Positions 51,759 to 59,887 of a stretch of 64,000 nucleotides of DNA are shown here, in pieces. Each line of letters starts with the position of its first letter. The stretch's first letter is position 1. Made by a program: the position numbers and the translations under genes. The stretch covers positions 1 through 64,000 of the forward strand of contig JAZUCU010000024.1 of NCBI GenBank assembly GCA_045639325.1, in the 5' to 3' direction. The notes beneath the pieces are model-generated. The model ran no database searches and was not told where the DNA came from. It was given only the letters and a program-made list of their open reading frames with translations. The DNA is from RGIG8244 sp045639325 (lineage in GTDB: Bacteria; Verrucomicrobiota; Lentisphaeria; Victivallales; UBA1829).

Positions 51759-53933
51759 ATGACCCTTCCTGATATTCCTGATAAAACTTGTACGCCGATT
51801 GCATTGAATCATTTTCCTACACGCTGGCAGGCGGTGTTGTGGCGGAATTATTCCTATTTTACATTGGAAAAACTGGCAGCGTTGCTGAAATGTCAGGTGA
51901 ATGACCTGAAAGATGCCGCAGTCAAAATGGGACTTCCTGCCGTTCAGCCGCCGATTGGTACCTGGCAGAAAGATGGATATATCACGATCCTGCGCGACAA
52001 CTGGCATTTGCTTCCTTATGAACAAATCATGGAATTGCTGGAATGGTCACAGGATCGTTTTGTCTATGCGTTGCGGGAAGAAGACTTCCTCTGGGGTAAA
52101 CTCGGCGGCATGAAGCCGGAATGTGAAATGGTCCAATACGCCCCGCTGACTCCGGAACAGGAAGCCGCGACCGAAGTTTTCCGTAACAGCTGGCAGAAAT
52201 ATGTCAAGGCGGAGGATTACGGTTATCAGGAACAGCCCTTTGCATTCCGGGATCAATACCGTACCTTCTTCCCCATTGCAGGCAAGAAAAGCCCCTTTGA
52301 TCTCTGTTTTGTTCATTCTTACGCTGCAACTTGCGGTGACGTTCTTCTGGATATTGAATCCCGTGACCCGGTTCCGGAAAATCTGTTGAAAGAATATGCC
52401 GCCCAGGGGGTGAATGGTATCTGGTTCCACGCCTTGCTGTATCGTCTGCATCCAGTTGCCGGTTCCGAAGAATTTTCGGAAGGTTATGAGATCCGCCTTG
52501 CCAATTTGCAGAAGATCGTAGCCCGTTGTAAAAAATATGGCATCGGTTTGTATCTGTATCTGAATGAACCCCGTGGTATGACGGATGGATTTTATCAGAA
52601 GAATCCGGATTGGCGCGGTATCACGGCGAATGCGGAAAGACTCATTTATGCCAACTGCGTCAGTAAAGGTGCGGTTTTGACATGGATGGAAGATGCGTTG
52701 TATAACATCTTCAAAAAAGTGCCTGATCTTGCCGGTACATTCCTGATTACCATGTCGGAAAATCAGACTCATTGCAATTCCGGTCATAAGATCGATCTTT
52801 GTCCTCTGTGCAGCAAACGTCATGGCTCCGAATTGATTGCAGATATTGCGGTTGCAGCGGAGCGCGGGATTCACCGGGCCTCTCCCGATGCTGTCCTGAT
52901 GATGTCCGACTGGGCATGGGCGGAAAAGAATTTTGACCATGAATGTATCTTCCGCAAAAAAGTGATTGACCGTCTCCCGAAAGATGCCTGGTATTTGTGC
53001 ATCAGCGAATGGGGTAAGGAAATTCATGTCGGCGGCGTCCGCAACGATGTGTTTGACTATTCCATTTCCCAGGTCGGCCCCTCCGATGAAGTGCGGGAAG
53101 CTATCCGTTACGCAAAAGAAAAAGGCTTGAAAGTTGCGGCAAAGATTCAGGCAAACAATTCCTGGGAACTTTCCGGTGTGCCTTATATTCCAGTGCCTCA
53201 TCTGGTGGAAGAACACATCAATAACCTGAAAGAATTGGGCGTTGACGGCTTGATGATGAGCTGGACTCATGGCGGTTATCCGGGGGGCAATCTGGCATTG
53301 ATCCACAGCACTGCAGATCAATTGGTGCAGGAAAACTTCCATCCGGAAGCGGCGCAGATCATTACAAAATGCCTGAAAGATTTTTCCGCAGCATTCCGCC
53401 ATTTTCCGTTCGACGTCGGAACCATGTACCGGAGTCCGGTGAATGCCGGGGCGAGAAATCTGCTTCATCTGCAGGATACCGGTTTCAAATCGACCATGGT
53501 CGGTTATCCCTACGATGACTTGAAGGGATGGCGTTCCGTCTATCCGGAAGATATTTTTGAAGATCATTTCCGGATGGTGACGGAAGGCTGGTCTGGGGCG
53601 TTGAAGGAATTGGAAGCGGCATCAAGCTGTATTCAGGAAACGGAACGGGAGCTGTATGTTGAGATCCTCTCCATGGCACAGGGCTCCTTTGCGCATTTGC
53701 AGAGTACCTATCTGCAAACATGCTTTATCCGCCGCCGCAATGCCGGTGACGTGGAAGGTATGAAGAAGTATGCCCGTGAGGAATTGGAAAATACACTTGC
53801 GTTGTATTCTCTGATGCGGCGGGATTCCCGTGTTGGCTTTGAATCCAGCAACCATTATTACTATTCTCTCCAGTCCATTCTGGAAAAGATCGTGAATTGC
53901 GAAACGATCCTTGCCGAATTGGATAAAAACTGA
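51759..53933 (+). CDS. Large TIM-barrel-like protein with helical N-terminal repeats, unrecognised
   Basis: The 724-aa protein has no signal. Residues 28-110 contain two similar helical segments that look like HTH-type repeats (YFTLEKLAALLKCQVNDLKDAAVKMGL and LLPYEQIMELLEWSQDRFVYALREEDFL). The rest has the beta-alpha rhythm of a TIM barrel: GVNGIWFHALLY, KYGIGLYLYLNEPRG, GTFLITMSENQTHC, VAAKIQANNSWEL, GVDGLMMSWTHGGYPGGN. A CLLC-type pair (DLCPLCSKRHG) lies near residue 348. I recall such proteins in Lentisphaerota as glycosidase-like, but I cannot name a family or place catalytic residues with certainty. It is a single gene with its own promoter. Confidence 0.7.
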   Translation: MTLPDIPDKTCTPIALNHFPTRWQAVLWRNYSYFTLEKLAALLKCQVNDLKDAAVKMGLPAVQPPIGTWQKDGYITILRDNWHLLPYEQIMELLEWSQDRFVYALREEDFLWGKLGGMKPECEMVQYAPLTPEQEAATEVFRNSWQKYVKAEDYGYQEQPFAFRDQYRTFFPIAGKKSPFDLCFVHSYAATCGDVLLDIESRDPVPENLLKEYAAQGVNGIWFHALLYRLHPVAGSEEFSEGYEIRLANLQKIVARCKKYGIGLYLYLNEPRGMTDGFYQKNPDWRGITANAERLIYANCVSKGAVLTWMEDALYNIFKKVPDLAGTFLITMSENQTHCNSGHKIDLCPLCSKRHGSELIADIAVAAERGIHRASPDAVLMMSDWAWAEKNFDHECIFRKKVIDRLPKDAWYLCISEWGKEIHVGGVRNDVFDYSISQVGPSDEVREAIRYAKEKGLKVAAKIQANNSWELSGVPYIPVPHLVEEHINNLKELGVDGLMMSWTHGGYPGGNLALIHSTADQLVQENFHPEAAQIITKCLKDFSAAFRHFPFDVGTMYRSPVNAGARNLLHLQDTGFKSTMVGYPYDDLKGWRSVYPEDIFEDHFRMVTEGWSGALKELEAASSCIQETERELYVEILSMAQGSFAHLQSTYLQTCFIRRRNAGDVEGMKKYAREELENTLALYSLMRRDSRVGFESSNHYYYSLQSILEKIVNCETILAELDKN

Positions 53934-53942
53934 GAATGAGTG

Positions 53943-53982
53943 TTTTCCGGCGGTCTCATTTATGGTCCGGGCCGCCGGAAAA
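53943..53982 (+). terminator. Stable hairpin after the 51759 gene
   Basis: A perfect 11-bp stem (53943-53953 with 53972-53982) and 18-nt loop; no T-run follows, so it may be a weak terminator or an mRNA-end stem. Confidence 0.5.
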
Positions 53983-54084
53983 GCCCTGATAAACGTTTGA
54001 TTTTTGCTTTTAAGGACTGCAAAACGAAAAATAACTGCGAAAAAATACATAAATAATAATAAAAAATCTTGAAAAAAACGATTT

Positions 54085-54112
54085 TTGATGTATCTTACCT
54101 GAGTAATAAAAT
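54085..54112 (+). promoter_or_regulatory. Promoter of proS
   Basis: TTGATG at 54085-54090, 16 bp, TAAAAT at 54107-54112. About 90 bp of leader precede the ATG; no T-box or attenuator is visible. Confidence 0.5.
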
Positions 54113-54200
54113 AATTTTGCGGAAATTAGTGATATCTTTAGCCGTTTAAAAAGATGGAAAATGGTTTCCGTGACGAACAAAAACTCAAGGATTCGAACGT

Positions 54201-55931
54201 ATGAAAATGTCGCAGATGGCCGGTCGCCGGCTAAAAGAAGATCCGAAAGATGCAAAGACGGTAAGTCACAAATTTCTGATCCGCGGGGGGTACATCCGCC
54301 CTGTATCCGCAGGTATTTATTCTCTTTTACCGATTGCAAAAAGAATCACCACAAAAATCGAATCCATTATCCGGGAAGAAATGAACGCTATTGATGGACA
54401 GGAAGTTATGATGCCTGTCGTTCTCCCCGGTGAACTCTGGGAAGAATCCGGACGTTATGACTCTGTCGGTCAGGAATTGCTCCGTTTCAAAGACCGCAAC
54501 AATAAATCCATGTTGCTGGGGATGACACACGAAGAAGCAGCCGTTGCTTTGGTTCGTACCGAAGTCAACAGCTATAAACAGCTTCCGATGATGATCTATC
54601 AGATCCAGACCAAGTACCGCGACGAAGCCCGTCCGCGTGCCGGTCTGATCCGTGTCCGTGAATTCACCATGAAAGATGCTTACAGTTTTCATGCAGATCA
54701 GGCATCTTTGGATGAATATTACGAAAAAGCGCACAAAGCTTACGAACGTATTTATAAACGTGTTGGTTTGAAAAATGTTGTATCCATTCTCTCCAACTCC
54801 GGCATGATGGGCGGCAGCATTTCTCACGAATTCATGCTGCTGGCTGATTGCGGGGAAGACAGCATCTTCCTTTCTCCGGACGGCGTCAGCTACAAAGCCA
54901 ACCGCGAAGTTGCGGTTTCCGGTTTGAAATTTGAAAAATCCGGCGAAGAAGGCGCACTGGAAAAAGTGCATACTCCCGGACATAAGACCATTGAAGAAGT
55001 TGCCACATTCCTGAACGTGAAAGCTGAAAATACTGGTAAAGCAGTCTTTTATTCCGATGCAGAAGGCAATCTGATTTTTGCATTGATCCGTGGTGACTTT
55101 GAAGTGAACGAAAGCAAACTCAAGAGCATCCTCGGTATTTCCGAATTGAATTTTGCCAATGACGAACAGATCCGTGCAGCAGGCGCCGTCCCCGGCTATG
55201 CTTCCCCTGTTGGTTTGGATCAGAAGAAGATCCGTCTGGTGATCGACCCCTCCGCTGCCAACACATCCAACCTGGTTGTTGGTGCGAACGAAGCGGATTA
55301 TCACTACATCAACTTCAATTACGGCAGAGATTTGGAAGGCGGCATTGTCGCTGACATTGCCTGTGTCCGCGAAGGTGACCCGTGCCCTGTAACGGGTGAA
55401 CCCCTTGTGTTCAAGCATGGTATCGAAATCGGTAATATCTTCCAACTCGGTACGAAATACTCTGAACCGATGAATTGCTGCTTCCTGGACAAGGACGGCA
55501 AGAATCAGGTTATGATCATGGGCTGCTATGGTATCGGTGTCGGCAGAACAATGGCATCTGTCATTGAAGATTCTCACGACGAATACGGCCCGATCTGGCC
55601 GGTCAGCATTGCACCGTGGCAGGTACAGGTCTGTGCATTACTGCCGAATAAAGAAGGTGTCGGGGAAGCTTCTGAAAAACTTGTTAAGGAATTGGAAGAT
55701 AAAGGTATTGAAGTATTGTATGATGATCGCGGTGAAAAAGCCGGGTTCATGTTCAGCGATGCCGACCTTATCGGTATTCCGTTCCGTGCAGTCGTTTCAC
55801 CGAAGAGCCTTGCGGAAGGAAAAGTTGAATTCCGCCTGCGCGGCAGCCGTGACATGGAAATGCTGCCCATCGAAACTGCTGCAGAAGAAATTGCAGCCCG
55901 CGTGAAAAAAGCGCTTGAAGAAATGAAATAA
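54201..55931 (+). CDS. proS: Prolyl-tRNA synthetase (bacterial type)
   Basis: The 576-aa class II synthetase charges tRNA-Pro. It has the class II motifs (motif 1 around GQEVMMPVVLP, motif 2 in TKYRDEARPRAGLIRVREFTMKDAYSFH, motif 3 in MGCYGIGVGRTMAS), an inserted YbaK-like editing domain at about residues 225-400 that clears Ala-tRNA-Pro, and a C-terminal anticodon-binding domain (PWQVQVCALLPN and on). AAGGA lies about 9 bases before the ATG. The acyl-CoA-synthetase fusion gene starts 22 bp after its stop, so the genes are probably linked in one transcript. Confidence 0.97.
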   Translation: MKMSQMAGRRLKEDPKDAKTVSHKFLIRGGYIRPVSAGIYSLLPIAKRITTKIESIIREEMNAIDGQEVMMPVVLPGELWEESGRYDSVGQELLRFKDRNNKSMLLGMTHEEAAVALVRTEVNSYKQLPMMIYQIQTKYRDEARPRAGLIRVREFTMKDAYSFHADQASLDEYYEKAHKAYERIYKRVGLKNVVSILSNSGMMGGSISHEFMLLADCGEDSIFLSPDGVSYKANREVAVSGLKFEKSGEEGALEKVHTPGHKTIEEVATFLNVKAENTGKAVFYSDAEGNLIFALIRGDFEVNESKLKSILGISELNFANDEQIRAAGAVPGYASPVGLDQKKIRLVIDPSAANTSNLVVGANEADYHYINFNYGRDLEGGIVADIACVREGDPCPVTGEPLVFKHGIEIGNIFQLGTKYSEPMNCCFLDKDGKNQVMIMGCYGIGVGRTMASVIEDSHDEYGPIWPVSIAPWQVQVCALLPNKEGVGEASEKLVKELEDKGIEVLYDDRGEKAGFMFSDADLIGIPFRAVVSPKSLAEGKVEFRLRGSRDMEMLPIETAAEEIAARVKKALEEMK

Positions 55932-55953
55932 TTAGACCGGGATTTGATGTATT

Positions 55954-58248
55954 ATGGAAAACCAGCTTCAACAAATCGGACGTCGTATTAAAGAAGCACG
56001 TACTGTGCTCGATATTACAGTCGAAGAAATGGCAAAGCTTCATAATCTTACTGAAGCAGAATATTTGAAACATGAAAATGGCGAAGTGGACTCCACTTAC
56101 ATGTTCTTCAACCGTTGTGCAAAACGGTTCAACATGGATTTGGGTGCCCTGATTACCGGGCAGTCTCCCCATCTTTCGTTTTATACGGTAACACGCAAAG
56201 GCAATGGTATGCCCATTTGCCGCCGTGAAGGATTCGATTATTTGCACAAAGCGGTGCAGATGAAAAACCGTCAGGCAGAACCGTTCCTTATGAATGCGCG
56301 CCGTCAGGATGAAAATGCCCCGATTCCGCTGACAACTCATGCCGGACAGGAATTTGACTACATTCTCAAAGGAACATTGAAATGTCAATTTGAAGATAAA
56401 GTGGAAATTCTGCAGCCGGGTGACAGCGTGTATTATGATTCCGGACATCCTCATGGAATGATTGCAATCGGCGATGAAGATTGTGAATTTATTGCGGTTG
56501 TCATCAAGAATCAGGATGGTGAAATTCTGGATTGGACACCCCACACCATTGATCAGACAGAAGTCTCTTCTTCTGTAGATCAGTCTCCTGCAACGGAACG
56601 TCTGTATAAGAAATATCTCCATGAAACAGTGGAAAACGGTTTGATCAAAGATGTATCCTTTACGGTTCCGGAAAACTTCAACTTTGCTTATGACGTGATC
56701 GATGCGATTGCGCAGAAGAATCCGTTGAAACGTGCTATGCGTTGGATTTCCGACAAACACGAAGTGCGTGACTTTACATTTACCGACATTTCCCGTCTTT
56801 CCCAGAAAGCTGCCAACTATTTTACAGCTCTCGGCGTGAAAAAAGGCGATCGCGTCATGTTGATCCTGAAACGTCATTATCAGTTCTGGATTGCATTGCC
56901 CGCATTGCATCGTATCGGTGCTGTTGCTGTTACTGCCACATCTCAGCTGTTGACCAAAGACATTGTTTACCGTTTCCAAAGTGCCGGTGTGAAATACATC
57001 ATTGCAACTCCGGATGATGATATTCCGCAGTGTGTGGAAGAAGCGGCTGCGCAGTGCCCGGAATTGGAATGTAAGATCATTGTCAACGGCGATCGGGAAG
57101 GGTGGCACAGTTTCGACCGGGATATTGAATTGTACAGCGATGTATACAAACGTCCGGAAGATCACAAAGTGACAGACCCGATGCTGTTGTACTTCAGCTC
57201 CGGCACAAGCGGATATCCGAAAATGGTTCTCCATAATTATTCTTATCCGATCGGGCATATCATGACCGCCCGTTGGTGGCAGAATACCCATTGTGACGAT
57301 GAAGGATTGCATTTCACCATTTCCGATACCGGTTGGGCAAAAGCTGCATGGGGTAAAATTTACGGTCAGTGGCTTTGTGAAAGCGCAATTCTGGTATATG
57401 ACTTCCGCCGGTTCCAGCCTGCGGATATCCTGCCCATGTTCAAGGAACACAATATTACCACATTCTGTGCTCCGCCGACCATGTATCGTTTCTTTATCAA
57501 AGAAGACTTGAGCAAATATGATTTCTCAAGTGTGAAATATGCGGCAACTGCCGGGGAAGCTTTGAATGCAGAAGTGTATCAGCAGTTCTATAATGCGACC
57601 GGCTTGAGTATTATGGAAGGTTTCGGTCAGACGGAATCCACTCTGCTGCTTGGTAACTTTATCGGTACTACACCGAGACCCGGTTCTATGGGTAAACCCT
57701 CTCCCCAGTTCAAAATTGCTTTGATGGATGCAGACGGCAACTTGGTTCCTGCCGGTGAAGTCGGCGAAATCGTAATCAAGGCGGAACGGAATGAAGTTCC
57801 CGGTCTCTTCCAGGGATATTTCAGAGCCGAAGATAAAACCGCAGAAGTCTGGCATGATGGCTATTATCACACCGGCGATACTGCATGGAGCGATGAAGAC
57901 GGTTATTACTGGTATGTCGGCCGTGTGGACGACGTGATCAAATCTTCCGGTTATCGTATCGGACCGTTTGAAATCGAAAGCGTGCTGATGGAACTGCCTT
58001 ATGTTCTGGAATGTGCTGTAACCGGCGCACCGGACCCCGTCCGCGGACAGGTTGTCAAGGCATCTATCGTTCTCACAAAGAACACGGTCGGTACCGAAGA
58101 GTTGAAGAAAGAAATTCAGGAATACGTCAAGACCCATACTGCGCCTTACAAATATCCGCGTATTGTTGACTTCCTGGATGAATTGCCGAAAACAGCCAGC
58201 GGCAAGATCCGCCGTGTTGCGATTCGTGAACAGAGTCAGAAGAAATAA
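55954..58248 (+). CDS. XRE helix-turn-helix / cupin / acyl-CoA synthetase fusion
   Basis: The 764-aa protein joins three modules. Residues 1-65 are an XRE-type HTH (IGRRIKEARTVLDITVEEMAKLHNLTEAEYLKHENGE). Residues 105-190 are a cupin (HAGQEFDYILKGTLKCQFEDKVEILQPGDSVYYDSGHPHGM). Residues 215-764 are a complete ATP-dependent acyl-CoA synthetase of the medium-chain type, with LLYFSSGTSGYPKMVLHN, FGQTEST, YYHTGDTAW and the final KTASGKIRR whose Lys is needed for adenylation. So one chain carries a ligand-sensing DNA-binding head and an enzyme. In other genomes the XRE-cupin and the ligase are, as I recall, neighbouring genes. The ribosome site is weak. It is between proS and proC. Confidence 0.9.
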   Translation: MENQLQQIGRRIKEARTVLDITVEEMAKLHNLTEAEYLKHENGEVDSTYMFFNRCAKRFNMDLGALITGQSPHLSFYTVTRKGNGMPICRREGFDYLHKAVQMKNRQAEPFLMNARRQDENAPIPLTTHAGQEFDYILKGTLKCQFEDKVEILQPGDSVYYDSGHPHGMIAIGDEDCEFIAVVIKNQDGEILDWTPHTIDQTEVSSSVDQSPATERLYKKYLHETVENGLIKDVSFTVPENFNFAYDVIDAIAQKNPLKRAMRWISDKHEVRDFTFTDISRLSQKAANYFTALGVKKGDRVMLILKRHYQFWIALPALHRIGAVAVTATSQLLTKDIVYRFQSAGVKYIIATPDDDIPQCVEEAAAQCPELECKIIVNGDREGWHSFDRDIELYSDVYKRPEDHKVTDPMLLYFSSGTSGYPKMVLHNYSYPIGHIMTARWWQNTHCDDEGLHFTISDTGWAKAAWGKIYGQWLCESAILVYDFRRFQPADILPMFKEHNITTFCAPPTMYRFFIKEDLSKYDFSSVKYAATAGEALNAEVYQQFYNATGLSIMEGFGQTESTLLLGNFIGTTPRPGSMGKPSPQFKIALMDADGNLVPAGEVGEIVIKAERNEVPGLFQGYFRAEDKTAEVWHDGYYHTGDTAWSDEDGYYWYVGRVDDVIKSSGYRIGPFEIESVLMELPYVLECAVTGAPDPVRGQVVKASIVLTKNTVGTEELKKEIQEYVKTHTAPYKYPRIVDFLDELPKTASGKIRRVAIREQSQKK

Positions 58249-58275
58249 TTTGATCAGATAAAGGAACGCGTGGAG

Positions 58276-59082
58276 ATGTCAGACGTTACATATACATTTA
58301 TCGGTGCCGGGAAGATGGCAACCGCAATAGCAATGGGTATGGTGAAAAGCGGGATCAATCCTGCCTCCATCCGTGCGTATGATGTATCGGATGCGGCATC
58401 CGGCGCGTTCCGTACCGCAACCGGTGCATGTGTGTGTGCCAGTATGGAAGAAGCACTTGCCGGTGCGGATACTGTAATTCTTGCAGTTAAACCCCAATAT
58501 GCATCGGAAGCGTTGTCCGAAGCCAAACCGTTTCTCAATGGCAAATTATTGATTTCCATTGCTGCCGGTTTGACCATCTCTTTTCTCCAGACTGCATCCG
58601 GACTTGACCGCGTGATCCGTGTCATGCCCAACACGCCCGCCCTTGCTTTGGCAGGGATGAGCTGTTATGCCGGAGCAAAGGGAATTTCCGGCGATGATCT
58701 TGCGATTGCAGAAAAAATTCTTTCATCCGTTGGCGTTGCCCGTAAAGTGACGGAAAGTCAACTGGATGCCGTGACCGGTTTGAGCGGCAGCGGGCCTGCC
58801 TTTGTAATGGAATTCATCATGGCGTTGGCAGATGGCGGTGTTTACAGCGGTCTGCCCCGTGATGTTGCATTGCAGATGGCATTGCAGACGGTCTATGGTA
58901 CCGCCAAGATGTGTCAGGAAAGTTCCTTGAGCATCGGTGAATTACGCGATGCTGTGATTTCTCCTGCCGGTACTACCGCGGAAGGCATTCTTGTATTGCA
59001 GAAAGGTTCCTTCAAAGGAACGGCTGCTGCTGCAGTGATCGCCGCTGCAGAACGTTCCCGCGAGTTGGGCAAGGGAAAATAA
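58276..59082 (+). CDS. proC: Pyrroline-5-carboxylate reductase
   Basis: The 268-aa enzyme makes proline from P5C with NAD(P)H. It has the N-terminal Rossmann motif TFIGAGKMATAIAMGM (residues 6-21), VKPQYA near residue 74, RVMPNTPALALAGMSCY near residue 115, and the conserved SQLDAVTGLSGSGPAFVMEFI and LRDAVISPAGTTAEGI at the C-terminal half. The ATG at 58276 is 9 bases after AAGGAA; a GTG at 58270 is too close. It is 27 bp after the fusion gene and 4 bp before the AraC gene. Confidence 0.96.
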   Translation: MSDVTYTFIGAGKMATAIAMGMVKSGINPASIRAYDVSDAASGAFRTATGACVCASMEEALAGADTVILAVKPQYASEALSEAKPFLNGKLLISIAAGLTISFLQTASGLDRVIRVMPNTPALALAGMSCYAGAKGISGDDLAIAEKILSSVGVARKVTESQLDAVTGLSGSGPAFVMEFIMALADGGVYSGLPRDVALQMALQTVYGTAKMCQESSLSIGELRDAVISPAGTTAEGILVLQKGSFKGTAAAAVIAAAERSRELGKGK

Positions 59083-59086
59083 AATT

Positions 59087-59887
59087 ATGACACCGTATTT
59101 TCGCGGACTTCAGTTTGTGACATACGGCAATGTGCCTGATTACAGCGGAAAATGTGCAAAATATTTTGCCGGATATTATGGCATACAATATTCCCACAGC
59201 GGCAGTTTTTATCTGGCATTAGACCATAAAGAACCGGTGTTTTATCGTGGTCCTCACGCTTTCTTTACGTATCCCGGACCTTATTTTGAATATGGAAGTA
59301 CGGAAAGCCGTCATCATGTTTTCTGTTGTTTTCAGGGAGAACGTGTTGAGCGTTTTCTGAAAGAAAAGTTATTGATTCCCGATCCGGGAAATCCGGTGAT
59401 TCCCATTACCCGTCCAGAACATTTCTATGCCACTATGCAGGCATTGCAATCTGTGCTGCGACATTCTTTTTCCAATGAGACACCCGCCCGTGCGGTTCTG
59501 CTTCTGGAAGATTTGCTTTTGCAGATGCAGGAACAACCCGTATTCCCGGATACGGAACAGCATTTATATCATCCTTTGCAAAAACTGGCGGAAGAAATCC
59601 GGCGTAATCCCCAGCTGGATTGGGATATGGAAAAAGAAGCGCAGAATATTGGTATTTCTGTGGCATATCTGCGGAAACTCTTTACCGTGTATTTTAATTG
59701 TGCGCCGCATAATTATATTCTGGAATGTCGTATCCAACGGGCAACTGACCTGCTGTTATATCAAAAAATCTCCATTGTAAATGTGGCGGAGCAGGCGGGA
59801 TTTCAGGATCCTTATTATTTCTCCCGCATATTCAAGAAACGCAAAGGTCTTTCACCCTTGCGTTTCCGGGCTGTATTTGCGCCCTGA
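59087..59887 (+). CDS. AraC-family transcriptional regulator
   Basis: The 266-aa protein has an N-terminal cupin-like half (GSFYLALDHKEPVFYRGPHAFFTYPG) and a C-terminal HTH domain with MEKEAQNIGISVAYLRKLFTVYFNCAPHNYILECRI and SIVNVAEQAGFQDPYYFSRIFKKRKGLSPLRFR. It starts 4 bp after proC, so it may be read from the same transcript. Its stop adjoins the stop of the MlaA-hydrolase gene on the other strand, with no gap for a separate terminator. Target unknown. Confidence 0.93.
   Translation: MTPYFRGLQFVTYGNVPDYSGKCAKYFAGYYGIQYSHSGSFYLALDHKEPVFYRGPHAFFTYPGPYFEYGSTESRHHVFCCFQGERVERFLKEKLLIPDPGNPVIPITRPEHFYATMQALQSVLRHSFSNETPARAVLLLEDLLLQMQEQPVFPDTEQHLYHPLQKLAEEIRRNPQLDWDMEKEAQNIGISVAYLRKLFTVYFNCAPHNYILECRIQRATDLLLYQKISIVNVAEQAGFQDPYYFSRIFKKRKGLSPLRFRAVFAP

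Noticed and set aside
54184..54200. GGATTCGAAC, which looks like a tRNA T-loop
   Set aside because: No acceptor stem or other tRNA arms are found around it; it is just the proS leader.
54327..57450. Long minus-strand frames under proS and the acyl-CoA synthetase (and similar ones at 49848-50783 and 52047-53567)
   Set aside because: They are shadows of well-supported genes, with no ribosome sites or recognisable domains.
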